Counted from the first letter of the stretch, positions 47,231 to 56,539 are shown. The stretch is DNA of 64,000 nt from Vibrio coralliilyticus (GCF_024449095.1 NZ_CP024628.1:1-64000), one strand, 5' to 3'. A program made the numbers and translations. The notes: generated from the letters alone by a model not told the origin.

Positions 47231-48475
47231 ATGCAGATAAAACTATTAAAACGTCTGATTAAAGACAAAATGTTCGGTAAAACCACTAATACGGCATTAG
47301 GTGTTCAGGTTGCACAGATGGCAGATGCTCGTATGGGGGCGATGTACATGTTAGCTAACACTGAAATTACTAAAGTGGCGAAGATTTCGAACGCGCACTT
47401 TTTTGAGGCCTTTGTGGTTGGAACTGAGCCCTTTGCTGATTTTAAAGGTGCAGCAATGGGTCTGCTTAATAAAACCGATGCGATGACCAAGCTGAAAAAC
47501 AGCAAAATAGCTAAGAAAGCTTCTAAGGCGGCGGAGAAAGTTGGTGAAGTTACATCGGCGATAAAAACGAAGCTGATGCAGCTGTTTTCTGATTTTTTTC
47601 GTTCTTTGCTTGATAAAGTGAAGAACATTTATGGCGACTTGTTGCACGGTGTCGAGTGGCTAGCTGAAGTTGGCACTTGGCTGACTAGTGAATTTGCCGG
47701 GACCTTCTCAAATATTATTCCTGGATGGGGCTATGTGCAAAGTGCTTCTGGGCTCTATTCTGCAGCGAAAAAGTCGGTATTAAAATCCAAAGATCTGATT
47801 TCACAAATCTATCGTGGTCGTGGTGTCGACTTACTGGGTGGACATCCAAGCATTATCTCGAACGCTCTGGCTCGCCATTCTGCGAAAGGCGCACTGGGTG
47901 GCATTAAAGATTTTACTATGGGTGTGGCAGGCATTGGCTTGCAAGCCGCTGGTGATGCGGCGGCAGGGGTTGGTTCATTGATCAGCTTAATCACCAGTAT
48001 TCTTGAGCGTATTATCAAACTGGTGGACTTCTTTGTTCAACGTAGCCTTCTCGCGAAAGTTGTTAAACGTGCTAAGAAAGAGTGGAACAATCGTACCGCT
48101 AAAGGCAGCTTAGTGAATGACCATAAGATGTTCTCTGAATGGTTCCAAAGTGCGGTGATCACGACGCCAATTATCGCGGCTCTGGTGATGGGTAGTGGCT
48201 TTGTCGGCCACCCCTATAAGTTTGTCCAGCTTTTGACTCCTAAACTGGAAGTGATATCGCAAGGGGATTTTGATAAGGCTGTGGTCTATATAGACAAACT
48301 GAAGTCCCTATCGAGTAAATATGTTCAGGAATACGTTGATAGTTATAAGATTGATTTCACCAGTAAAGATGGTGTGGTCAATGCGCGCTTGAATGAATTG
48401 AAGAAAGGTAAAGGCTTGCTTGATGGACACGAGTTTGTAGTGCAGTCTGCGACGCCAGTACCTACTACACCTTAG
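47231..48475 (+). CDS. Unknown protein with hydrophobic, helix-rich core
   Basis: I do not recognise this 414-residue protein. It has a basic N-terminus with no signal peptide and a Lys/Ala-rich helix near residues 85-125. Amphipathic segments follow (GTFSNIIPGWGYVQSASGLY). A glycine/alanine-rich hydrophobic stretch lies about 236-270, and a second hydrophobic segment about 317-336 (VITTPIIAALVMGSGFVG). The layout recalls membrane-inserting toxins or effectors, but nothing specific supports that. It stands alone, with AGAGG before the ATG. Confidence 0.7.
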   Translation: MQIKLLKRLIKDKMFGKTTNTALGVQVAQMADARMGAMYMLANTEITKVAKISNAHFFEAFVVGTEPFADFKGAAMGLLNKTDAMTKLKNSKIAKKASKAAEKVGEVTSAIKTKLMQLFSDFFRSLLDKVKNIYGDLLHGVEWLAEVGTWLTSEFAGTFSNIIPGWGYVQSASGLYSAAKKSVLKSKDLISQIYRGRGVDLLGGHPSIISNALARHSAKGALGGIKDFTMGVAGIGLQAAGDAAAGVGSLISLITSILERIIKLVDFFVQRSLLAKVVKRAKKEWNNRTAKGSLVNDHKMFSEWFQSAVITTPIIAALVMGSGFVGHPYKFVQLLTPKLEVISQGDFDKAVVYIDKLKSLSSKYVQEYVDSYKIDFTSKDGVVNARLNELKKGKGLLDGHEFVVQSATPVPTTP

Positions 48476-48486
48476 CTATAACCGAT

Positions 48487-48512
48487 AAAAAACGGGTCAT
48501 TGAGCCGTTTTG
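48487..48512 (+). terminator. Weak terminator of the 414-residue gene
   Basis: AAAACGG pairs with CCGTTTT over 9 nt; the T run is short. It begins about 12 bp after the stop. Confidence 0.5.
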
Positions 48513-48671
48513 CGCGATTTGGATGGGAAAAGTAGCGAGCATCGCCATTGAATGATTTAGACACTTGGTGAGCGACTCTTAGCAGTAAGAAAATCGGCGT
48601 TGTGGTCGGCCAAATCCGCTAAAAATATCTCGATTGAGGCATTACTCGAGATGATTGGATGAGCAAATACA

Positions 48672-48708
48672 TCAGGAAAAGTGCGCCAGAACATAGCACT
48701 TTTCCTGA
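48672..48708. terminator. Long hairpin, terminator of the 96-residue gene
   Basis: TCAGGAAAAGTGC and GCACTTTTCCTGA are perfect 13-bp arms around an 11-nt loop. It lies 10 bp beyond the minus-strand stop at 48719. T residues lie in the arm, and no long T run follows. Confidence 0.65.
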
Positions 48709-48718
48709 CTAATGAGTT

Positions 48719-49009
48719 TTATAAATCGCGCATTAAAATCTCATATTCCTCATTGGCTTCTGAGATCAGGTGATGTAATTCAGTGGCATCTTTATCATCC
48801 AGATCCAATTGCCATTGGTTCTGTGCTTCCTTTCCTTTAATACGTGTCTTACCGTTAAGTTTCTCAAAACTAATATCACAGAGTTCCGTTTGGTGATGCT
48901 CATTTTTTTCTATAATATCAACATCTAACAACCCTACTGGATTGACTTCAATATGAGCATGGAAGTGGTTTTGATCTGGCAATTCGTAATCCCTGAATGT
49001 TGAAATCAT
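48719..49009 (-). CDS. Hypothetical acidic protein (96 residues)
   Basis: The protein begins MISTFRDYELPDQNHFHAHIEV and ends in an acidic helix (DKDATELHHLISEANEEYEILMRDL). The frame is open to 49033, but AAGGAG lies 7 bp before ATG 49009, which is chosen. It has no membrane segment and no family I recognise. Confidence 0.65.
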   Translation of the reverse strand: MISTFRDYELPDQNHFHAHIEVNPVGLLDVDIIEKNEHHQTELCDISFEKLNGKTRIKGKEAQNQWQLDLDDKDATELHHLISEANEEYEILMRDL

Positions 49010-49112
49010 GCTGTGCTCCTTGTGGTTAGCCAACGCGTTTTACAATTGTAGGACACAGAGTTTGAACAATAGGTGAAATAATCATGAAGCTTGATCTTGG
49101 TTAAACGCTTGT

Positions 49113-49979
49113 TCAAAAATCCGTCACGGATTTCAGTCTTTTTTCGATCGCTTCTATGGCTCGAATGACCGATGTGGGTGGGGATTTAGAATAAGGGTGA
49201 AGAGCGTAGACATTATTAGGTATTAGCTGCTTTTGTTTAAAGCAGGGTTGCACGTCCGGATATTGACTGAGCATAAAATCAGGAAGCAAACCAACCCCCA
49301 TATTTTGCTGAATCAGGCTAGCCACCTGACTGACCGTGTTGACCTTATGATGGGTAATATATTTAAGCTCAGCAGAACGGACGCCTTGGGTATCGTAAAA
49401 ACGGTGTGTGATGGTTTTGGGCTGCCAGTGGTTAGCGATGTACTTGGCAGTTTCAGGCGCTTGACTACTATTTACGGATTGGCATAGTACGTCGCGAAAT
49501 TGACCAATACGCTTCTGTTTTACATTGCTGTCCGGCGACTCGCCAACTCGAATGGCTAAATCAATGTCGTGTTGCATTAAGTCCAACTGCTTGTCTTCTG
49601 CGACTAAGTTTAGCGATACATCGGGAAAAGGAGCAAAAGCATCACTCAATGCCGGGACGACAATACTCTCCATTAATGCAATGGGGGCGGTGATAGATAG
49701 CTTGCCGCTGGGCTCTTTTTGTAATTGACGAATGTCATCCCACGCTGTCGACATAACGTCGTTGATTGTGATGCAATATTGATAAAACCTTTCGCCCGTA
49801 GGAGTGAGTGACTGCTTACGAGTGGTGCGCTTTAACAGATCGGTCGCGAGCTCACTCTCCAGCTGTTTAAGGTGAGTACTCAGGACTGATTTCGACAACT
49901 CCAATTTGTCAGCAGCCTTCGAAATAGAACCCGCTTCGACAATCGCTTTGAAGATCATCATTTGTTTGTGCTTGTTCAT
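49113..49979 (-). CDS. LysR-family transcriptional regulator
   Basis: This 288-residue protein has the helix-turn-helix GSISKAADKLELSKSVLSTHLKQLE, typical of the CrgA-like LysR branch. It is divergent from the SnoaL-like gene across 100 bp and likely controls it. Confidence 0.9.
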   Translation of the reverse strand: MNKHKQMMIFKAIVEAGSISKAADKLELSKSVLSTHLKQLESELATDLLKRTTRKQSLTPTGERFYQYCITINDVMSTAWDDIRQLQKEPSGKLSITAPIALMESIVVPALSDAFAPFPDVSLNLVAEDKQLDLMQHDIDLAIRVGESPDSNVKQKRIGQFRDVLCQSVNSSQAPETAKYIANHWQPKTITHRFYDTQGVRSAELKYITHHKVNTVSQVASLIQQNMGVGLLPDFMLSQYPDVQPCFKQKQLIPNNVYALHPYSKSPPTSVIRAIEAIEKRLKSVTDF

Positions 49980-50079
49980 TATTGTTCTCTTTATCCAAAC
50001 AGTGGTTTCTAATTTATCTGTTTTTCTTAGTTAATCCTAGACCTAAACTTCTCCCCATCAGACAAGAAGGAGAAACACA

Positions 50080-50451
50080 ATGAGTCAATCAGTATTAGAA
50101 GCGTGTCAGGCAGGTATCGAAGCGTGGAAAGCAGCATTTAACCGTCAGGATGCAAAAGGGTGTGCAGAGCAATACGCCGAAGGCACAACCATGATCGCCA
50201 AGCCATTTGGTACGTTTGAAGGTCGCGAGCAAATTCAGGCGTTTTGGCAAAACATCATTGACCAAGGCTTTAGCGATGTATCTTACACAGATACGACATG
50301 GGAAAAAGTCGATGACAATAACTATATCTTGTCGTCAAAGTGGACGATGAACAAAGCATTTGGTGTGGTACATAAAGAAGTGTGGACATTGCAGGAAGAT
50401 GGTAAAGCTCGCTTGACTTACGATCAATTCGAAGTGCTGGGCGAGCGGTAA
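50080..50451 (+). CDS. SnoaL/NTF2-like protein (DUF4440 type)
   Basis: This 123-residue cone-fold protein starts with a helix (SVLEACQAGIEAWKAAFNRQD) and shows the family pattern of a polar pocket with GTFEGREQIQAFWQNII. Members include isomerases, hydrolases and ligand-binding proteins. GAAGGAGA precedes the ATG. It is a probable target of the divergent LysR regulator. Confidence 0.8.
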   Translation: MSQSVLEACQAGIEAWKAAFNRQDAKGCAEQYAEGTTMIAKPFGTFEGREQIQAFWQNIIDQGFSDVSYTDTTWEKVDDNNYILSSKWTMNKAFGVVHKEVWTLQEDGKARLTYDQFEVLGER

Positions 50452-50519
50452 TCTAACAGGGGATACGCTTAGCGTTTCCCCTTTTCTTCTTAACTAATGT
50501 CTGAAGTGAAAGTAGGCGC

Positions 50520-51452
50520 TCAGGCTTTATGTAGCTCTCCTTGATTTGAAAACACGTTAGGTTCTGCTGCAACAATCGTTTCGATCTCTTTGACTAGCCA
50601 TTTCAACGCTTGGTTATGCTGATGTCTTCGGTGCCAAGCAATGGAAATGGTGGGGGAAGGAACGGAGATTGGAATCGGCTTTTGAATCAGTCGTCCTGTC
50701 TGTATTGCTTTGCTGGCCACAGTGAAAGGCATAACGCTTATGAGGTTGGATTCTTCCAGTAAGTCCATAGCTGATGAAAAGCTATTGACGGTCATGGCGA
50801 CGCGTCGGTGTCGTCCTTTGAGTGCCAAGCAGCTGTCTACCGCGCCGCTTGGGTCACCGGAGAGTGAGACCAATAAATGATCAGCGCCGCAAAACGTATC
50901 CAGAGAGAGTGTTTCATCAGCCAGTAGGTGATCGGGGCGCATTACGCAGGTGAAGTGATTGTCATATAAGTGGCGAACTGAAACTTGCTCATGCGCTGTT
51001 GGGTAGTAATCCAGCACCAGATCCACCTCAGCTTCCAGTAATAGCTTTTGTCCATCCCCCTTAAATGGAACGGCATACAGATCAATCGCTTGCGCTCTGT
51101 CTTCAATAATCGTACGTAACCGTGGCCAGAAAAGACAGCTGATACCATCGGTTAACGCGACCCTAAGCTGAGTTGAAGAAGTCATCGGATCGAACTTAGG
51201 GGGAGAGATGGTATGACTTATCTTACTGAGCGGGTCGGCGACATCTCGCCATAGCTGCCTTGCATAAGGGGTAGGGGTGACTCCTTGTCCATGTTTGACA
51301 AACAGAGGATCTTTCCATGCATAACGCATTCGTGATACCGCTTTAGACACTGAAGGTTGGGTCATCGCTAATTGCTCTGCTGCAATAGTGATAGACTGCT
51401 CGCGCATGATTGCATCAAAAATAACAATCAGATTTAAATCAATTTTGGCCAT
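50520..51452 (-). CDS. LysR-family transcriptional regulator
   Basis: This 310-residue protein of the NodD/LeuO-like branch begins MAKIDLNLIVIFDAIMREQS, with the helix-turn-helix ITIAAEQLAMTQPSVSKAVSRMR. AGGAA lies 8 bp before ATG 51452, which is preferred over 51461. It is divergent from the quinone-oxidoreductase-like gene. Confidence 0.9.
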   Translation of the reverse strand: MAKIDLNLIVIFDAIMREQSITIAAEQLAMTQPSVSKAVSRMRYAWKDPLFVKHGQGVTPTPYARQLWRDVADPLSKISHTISPPKFDPMTSSTQLRVALTDGISCLFWPRLRTIIEDRAQAIDLYAVPFKGDGQKLLLEAEVDLVLDYYPTAHEQVSVRHLYDNHFTCVMRPDHLLADETLSLDTFCGADHLLVSLSGDPSGAVDSCLALKGRHRRVAMTVNSFSSAMDLLEESNLISVMPFTVASKAIQTGRLIQKPIPISVPSPTISIAWHRRHQHNQALKWLVKEIETIVAAEPNVFSNQGELHKA

Positions 51453-51459
51453 ACAATTC

Positions 51460-51474
51460 ATTCCTAATTGGAAT
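51460..51474. promoter_or_regulatory. Candidate LysR operator
   Basis: ATTCC-TAATT-GGAAT is a perfect inverted repeat with the T-N11-A spacing common in LysR boxes. It lies just upstream of the LysR start, in the gap shared with the oxidoreductase gene. Confidence 0.5.
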
Positions 51475-51558
51475 AACTTTTATATCAACTATCAATTAGA
51501 AGAAATAGCTTATTCGTTGAATACTGAAGCTGTACTCATCACAGATAAGGAAAAAGTT

Positions 51559-52503
51559 ATGAAAGCAGCATTCATCAAACAATATGGAGACGCGGTAAAA
51601 CTCAACATTGGTCAGTTGGATCAACCAGAAATTTCAGCGAATCAGGTATTGATAAAAGTCGCGGCTTCTGGAGTCAACCCTGTGGATTTTCATATACGTA
51701 ACGGCATGATGGCGGACTCTGGTGCTCACACTCTTCCACTGATTCTAGGTTGGGATTGTTCTGGGGTGGTTGTGCAGGTTGGGACAGAGGTTGATGGCTT
51801 GGAGCTGGGCGATAAAGTGCTGTCATTTACGACTATTGCTGAGCAGGGGACTAATGCGGAATACGTCGCTGTGAACGCGGATTTGGTCGTACTAAAGCCT
51901 GAGCGGATGAGCTTCATCCAAGCCGCGGCTTTACCATTGGCTTCTGTGACGGCATGGCAAGGTTTGCATACCCATGCTGGCATTAAGCAAGGACAAACGG
52001 TTCTCATTCATAATGCTTCAGGAGGTGTCGGATCTTTCGCTGTACAAATCGCAAAAGCAGCAGGCGCCCATGTTGTGGCGACAGCCTCCGACATTAAATT
52101 GGAATATGTAAAGTCCCTAGGGGCTGATGAAGTGTATAGCGAAGCACAAACGGATTGGCACTCTTCGATGAGATACGATATCGCCTTTGTTGCTAAGGGG
52201 GGTATGGATTTGCTTCATCGAACGGTGCCCTGTGTGAAGGCGGGTGGCCGAATTGTTTCAACGTTTGATGAACTCTCTGAAAGTGATGCTGGCACCAATG
52301 GTGCAACGTTCACAAGAATGTGGGTTGAAAACAACGCTGATGATCTTAATAAGGTACTTGCTCTGTTCAATGAGCATCAATTAACTATCCCGATAGATAC
52401 GGTTTATCCACTTGAGGACATTCAGCTCGCTCATAAACGCTCTGAACAATACAAAGCTGTAGGAAAGATTGTTCTGACGGTGGACTCTAAGCTGAAATAT
52501 TGA
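51559..52503 (+). CDS. NADP-dependent quinone-oxidoreductase-like MDR protein
   Basis: This 314-residue member of the medium-chain dehydrogenase family is of the zinc-independent quinone oxidoreductase type. The N-terminal catalytic domain has GVNPVDFHIRNG and LGWDCSGVV, and the Rossmann motif is HNASGGVGSFAVQIAKAAGA. AAGGAAAA precedes ATG 51559. The divergent LysR regulator likely senses its substrate or a stress. Confidence 0.88.
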   Translation: MKAAFIKQYGDAVKLNIGQLDQPEISANQVLIKVAASGVNPVDFHIRNGMMADSGAHTLPLILGWDCSGVVVQVGTEVDGLELGDKVLSFTTIAEQGTNAEYVAVNADLVVLKPERMSFIQAAALPLASVTAWQGLHTHAGIKQGQTVLIHNASGGVGSFAVQIAKAAGAHVVATASDIKLEYVKSLGADEVYSEAQTDWHSSMRYDIAFVAKGGMDLLHRTVPCVKAGGRIVSTFDELSESDAGTNGATFTRMWVENNADDLNKVLALFNEHQLTIPIDTVYPLEDIQLAHKRSEQYKAVGKIVLTVDSKLKY

Positions 52504-52563
52504 CTCGAACGTAAGAAAGCCGACGGTCTCAGTCGGCTTTCCAATCATCGTTTATCTTATTGT

Positions 52564-53829
52564 TTAACTTCGAGGGGGCGTCCCTTCTCCGTTAGAAACG
52601 ACGACGTCGATCTGCACATCGGCATTCATCGCGATGTCTGAAACGCCAATGACGGTTCTTGCTGGTAGCTCTCTTTCAAAAAACGACGAGTAAATGTCGT
52701 CTATAAGGTGCAGATCTTTGATGTGACGTAACTGAATATTTACTTTTACAATGTCATCCATCACATGATCAATACTTTCAATAATGGCTTTAATGTTGGT
52801 CAAGCATTGCTGTGTTTGTTCCTCAATACCACCCGCAACCAACTGGTTTGTTGTAGGATTGACAGGCAACTGAGCCGAAATGTGGTTGTAGTGAGAAAAC
52901 GCCACTGTGTGAGTGTGTAGTGCATTGAAAGGAGCGCCGTCAGTATTGTGTGCTCGAATGACAATACCATGTCTGTCTTCAACTTCTTGCGGTGGGGTAC
53001 CGTCTCCATGGGAAACCACCACATCCATCTGAACCAGAGCCCCCATTGGTAAAGAAGTTGCAGAAACAATGGTTCTGGCTGGCATATAAGCCACACTACG
53101 GGCAATCGCTGAGTCAGGGAAGAAGGTTGTGTAAACGTCATCGATGGCGTCGAGATCGGCCAAGTTGGTCAGATAGACTCGAACATTGACGATATCATCA
53201 AACGGCACATCGATGTTTTCCATTACGGCTTTTAGGTTCTTCAAACATTGCTGTGCCTGCGGCTTTACTCCTCCAGACACTAAGCTGCCTGTTGTTGGAT
53301 CGACAGGTAATTGGGCTGACAGGTTATTGTAATGAGAAAAGGCCACGGTATGAGTCGAATAAGGGTTCAGTGGGGCGACTTCGGTGTTTCTTGATAACTT
53401 AACAAGGTCGCATGGGGCTTGCGGATCGGTACCTTCTCCGTTTGAAATGAGGGCGTCCATCTGAATAAGGGCATCACTCAAAGGCAAGTCTGAAACAGCC
53501 AGTGCCGTACGAGCTGGCAGTGATTGCTTAAAGTAACTGGCGTAAACTTCATTGACAACGTCTAGGTCGTCCATGCTTTTGAGGAATATGTTGATTTTGA
53601 CCACATCTTCCATACTGTGATCGATACTTTCAACGATGGCTTTAATGTTTTCAAGACACTGCTTCGCCTGCTCTGTGATGCTACCTGTAACAACGTCCCC
53701 AGTTTCTGGAATGATGGGTAATTGGGCCGATAAGTTGTTGTAGTGGGAAAAGGCCACGGTTTGTGAAGAATGTGCATTGATGGGTGCACGCTCGGTGTTT
53801 TTGGAAACTTTAATAATACCGCCATTCAT
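52564..53829 (-). CDS. Protein of three tandem RidA (YjgF/UK114) domains
   Basis: This 421-residue protein is three times the size of RidA. Each unit repeats TVAFSHYNNLSAQLP (or close) and PART or equivalent: unit 1 about 1-133, unit 2 about 143-275, unit 3 about 290-421. The arginine that binds the imino acid carboxylate in RidA is kept in each unit (R107 in unit 1). The C-terminal strand has Asp (QMD, QID) rather than the Glu of classical RidA. RidA works as a trimer, so this may be a single-chain trimer. Family members deaminate reactive enamines/imines. Confidence 0.85.
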   Translation of the reverse strand: MNGGIIKVSKNTERAPINAHSSQTVAFSHYNNLSAQLPIIPETGDVVTGSITEQAKQCLENIKAIVESIDHSMEDVVKINIFLKSMDDLDVVNEVYASYFKQSLPARTALAVSDLPLSDALIQMDALISNGEGTDPQAPCDLVKLSRNTEVAPLNPYSTHTVAFSHYNNLSAQLPVDPTTGSLVSGGVKPQAQQCLKNLKAVMENIDVPFDDIVNVRVYLTNLADLDAIDDVYTTFFPDSAIARSVAYMPARTIVSATSLPMGALVQMDVVVSHGDGTPPQEVEDRHGIVIRAHNTDGAPFNALHTHTVAFSHYNHISAQLPVNPTTNQLVAGGIEEQTQQCLTNIKAIIESIDHVMDDIVKVNIQLRHIKDLHLIDDIYSSFFERELPARTVIGVSDIAMNADVQIDVVVSNGEGTPPRS

Positions 53830-54378
53830 GTCAATTTCTATCCTTTTAGGTTGTCCATAGATATCTTTGTATCTTTGGCAGGGTTAATGTTGTTGGATGA
53901 AAGTGACGAGATAGTAGGTGAATAGTCAGTGGGTAATTGTGATAAAAATCAAAATCCACTTTGCCGACCAGGAAATTTAAAAATAGGATATTTATTCGCT
54001 AATCGATTAATTATCCAGAAATAATTATTCCTGCTGGGAGTGACTCTGGTTTTAACTGAAATGTTTCAACCCCAGTGAATAGCTAATCCGTTTTAAAATT
54101 ATTTAGGAGTCGACATTTCTCTCTGTTCTGGTAGTGAGCTCACAAGAATCTTGCTTTCGAGCCCCTTTAGCTATTTTGAGGGTGTTGTTTATTCCCAAAT
54201 AGACGCATAAATACTATCCAATAGTGCTGAATAAAGCTGTCATGGAATCGCTTGGAGGTTACGACAATGGAGGTGGAGGCTCTGTATTTGATGGGGTTCG
54301 ATAGAAAATCTGAGATAAAAAGATAAACTGGGCGTATATTAACGCTTGGCAGAATAATAAGAAACGACAGAGGTGGGA
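53830..54378. other. Intergenic region before the DMT exporter gene
   Basis: This 549-bp region holds divergent promoters for the RidA-repeat gene and the exporter. A 19-codon frame at 54267-54326 has a strong GGAGGTT site and could be a leader peptide, but nothing else supports it. No other feature is seen. Confidence 0.4.
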
Positions 54379-55284
54379 ATGGATTTCAAAAGTCTGATTG
54401 GTGTGGTTTTAGTTGTGTTGATTTGGGGGTTAAACTTTTCTGTTATTAAGTTCGGCCTCGAAGAAATCCCACCGATTTTATTTTCTGGGCTGCGGTTTCT
54501 TGTAGTGGCTATACCTGCGGTATTTTTTATTCCATTCCCTAAAACCTCAATTTGGAATGTGCTTGGTGTCGGCGTATTTTTAGGTGTCCTTAAATTTAGC
54601 TTTCTATTTGTGGCAATGGAGTCTGATGTTTCAGCGGGGCTTTCCTCGCTATTACTGCAAGCTCAGGTTGTGTTCACCATTTTGCTCAGTGTATTGCTGT
54701 GGAAAGAGTCACTAAATCGGTTTCAATTATTCGGTATGGTACTCGCTTGTATTGGATTTAGTTTCTTCTTCTACACCGCGGGAGGCAATGCAACGACATT
54801 AGGGATAACGCTTATTCTATGTGCCGCTGGATTTTGGTCAGTCTCCAATCTGATCATGAAACGAATGGGCGATGTGAACTTACTGCATTTCATGGTTTGG
54901 GTGAGTTTGATTCCTCCAATTCCGTTGTTCTTAGTTTCTTGGCATTTCGAAACAAACCAACCTGTATCGCTGTTATTAGCAACGACAGAAAAATCTTGGT
55001 TGTCTTTGCTGTACGTTAGCTATATCTCAACTTTGGCTGCTTTTGCTTTGTGGGGCTGGCTACTGAAAAACTACCCAACCGCAGTTGTTACACCTTTTGC
55101 GTTATTGATACCTGTAGTGGGTATTGTCGGCTCAAGCCTACTTTTGAATGAACAATTGAGTAACTTAGAAATGCTAGGAGGGGCACTGATTTTATTTGGT
55201 TTATCAGCTTCAGTGTTAGGCTCTCGGCTTTATACCTTCATATCCCAGCGCATAAAATTAAAGGGAGTGACACAGCGGCTTTAA
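54379..55284 (+). CDS. EamA/DMT-family exporter
   Basis: This 301-residue protein has ten predicted helices in two EamA repeats. It begins MDFKSLIGVVLVVLIWGLNFSVIKFGLE, a typical start for metabolite exporters such as the amino acid exporters RhtA and YdcZ relatives. AGAGG precedes ATG 54379; GTG 54373 is an alternative. Substrate unknown. Confidence 0.87.
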   Translation: MDFKSLIGVVLVVLIWGLNFSVIKFGLEEIPPILFSGLRFLVVAIPAVFFIPFPKTSIWNVLGVGVFLGVLKFSFLFVAMESDVSAGLSSLLLQAQVVFTILLSVLLWKESLNRFQLFGMVLACIGFSFFFYTAGGNATTLGITLILCAAGFWSVSNLIMKRMGDVNLLHFMVWVSLIPPIPLFLVSWHFETNQPVSLLLATTEKSWLSLLYVSYISTLAAFALWGWLLKNYPTAVVTPFALLIPVVGIVGSSLLLNEQLSNLEMLGGALILFGLSASVLGSRLYTFISQRIKLKGVTQRL

Positions 55285-55360
55285 CTCCCCTAGGGCATAC
55301 CATTTCTATTCTTGTATCAGACAGTGCCTCTGAGCGCTGGCTTTGAGAAAGGACGTCGAT

Positions 55361-55501
55361 TTACTCTTCAGCGGTGGCTTCGTGAATGGCTTGCTTAGTG
55401 TCATCCCATACTTGCGATGAATCCTCTTTGACACCTTGCCATGTGTTAGAACAACCACCAATCAGTAGTACCATCACTGTCGCAATCAATGAAACTCTCA
55501 T
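55361..55501 (-). CDS. Small entericidin-like lipoprotein (46 residues)
   Basis: The frame reads MRVSLIATVMVLLIGGCSNT, a signal peptide with the lipobox LIGGC. A short, acidic mature part follows, with GVKEDSSQVWDDTKQAI. This layout resembles entericidin-type lipoproteins. AAGGGAT precedes the ATG. The lipobox and ribosome binding site make it a convincing gene despite its size. Confidence 0.78.
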   Translation of the reverse strand: MRVSLIATVMVLLIGGCSNTWQGVKEDSSQVWDDTKQAIHEATAEE

Positions 55502-55743
55502 TTTTTATCCCTTAATGAACACATTATTGTATGACTATATCAAAAATGAGCAGAGTAAGGGGGAACTCTATATCAGATTTCCTTCCCGAAAACGAAGTGA
55601 ATGAACGAACTTTGTGCAGGTCGATGAAAGTGTAACCACACAAAAGTAGATTGGCCTTTCTAAGGAGATGGCGAGCGTTGAAAAATGCATATATTTCGAT
55701 TATTTTAGAAATATAACTTTTGTGCTTTTGTGTAGGGGGAGTA

Positions 55744-56055
55744 ATGGAGCTGGGAGTTGTTGCAAAGGCGTTGAAAGAATTGGGCCACCCAACGCGCCTG
55801 TCTATCTATAAAAGAGTGGTCAAAGCAGGGTATCAGGGAATTGCTGTTGGCGCTATCCAAGAGGAGTTGGCTATTCCAGGTTCAACGTTATCTCATCATA
55901 TCTCTAGCTTGGCGTCGGCGAATTTAATTAGCCAGCGTCGTGAAGGTAGAACGCTTTATTGTGTAGCAGAGTATCAGTGCCTTGAAGGTGTGATTAGCTT
56001 CTTACAAGATGAGTGCTGTGCTGATGAACGTTGCGAGCCAGGTTTTAAAACTTGA
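55744..56055 (+). CDS. ArsR-family regulator with Cys-rich C-terminus
   Basis: This 103-residue winged-helix protein has LKELGHPTRLSIYKRVV and the recognition helix ELAIPGSTLSHHISSLASANLI. Three cysteines cluster near the end (DECCADERC), a candidate metal or arsenite site. Usually such genes lie beside a metalloid exporter; none is adjacent here. AGGGGGAG lies immediately upstream of ATG 55744. Confidence 0.85.
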   Translation: MELGVVAKALKELGHPTRLSIYKRVVKAGYQGIAVGAIQEELAIPGSTLSHHISSLASANLISQRREGRTLYCVAEYQCLEGVISFLQDECCADERCEPGFKT

Positions 56056-56152
56056 GCTCATCTAGCCTATTTATCAGTGCTTTTTAATAGATTTTCTCCA
56101 TAACTTCTGAAATTATTCTCTACAATAATCAGAGTTACAGGGAGAAATACTT

Positions 56153-56539
56153 ATGATTACAGCGCTTTACGCATCGATATTAGCTGCATTGATGATATGG
56201 CTATCGATACAGGTAATCAAGCAGCGTCGCAGTTCTAAGGTTGCTTATGCAGATGGCGGAGTGAGTGCCCTGCAGGTGGCTCGCAGTGCTCAAGGCAATG
56301 CGATGGACTATATCCCAATCACTTTGTTTTTAATGGCGATGGTTGAGTTTAACGGTGCTAGCCCTTGGATGATCCACTTGGCTGGGATTGTATTTGTGAT
56401 TGGCAGGGTTATGCACGCTAAGGCGGTATTAGCTGAGAAGCTCAAAGGTCGAATTACCGGTATGAAGCTGACCTTTTTGGTGATGGCCGTGCTTATCATC
56501 CTTAACCTCGTTTATCTGCCATTTGGGAAATTATGGTAG
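56153..56539 (+). CDS. MAPEG-family membrane protein
   Basis: This 128-residue protein has four predicted helices and matches the MAPEG superfamily (microsomal glutathione transferase-like). The family signature region is SAQGNAMDYIPITLFLMAMVEFNGA with GRVMHAKA. GGGAGAAA precedes the ATG. Its end overlaps the next gene by 7 bp. Confidence 0.85.
   Translation: MITALYASILAALMIWLSIQVIKQRRSSKVAYADGGVSALQVARSAQGNAMDYIPITLFLMAMVEFNGASPWMIHLAGIVFVIGRVMHAKAVLAEKLKGRITGMKLTFLVMAVLIILNLVYLPFGKLW

Noticed and set aside
52741..52760. Another parS2-like sequence around TTTACAATGTCAT
   Set aside because: It has at least two mismatches in the second half-site.
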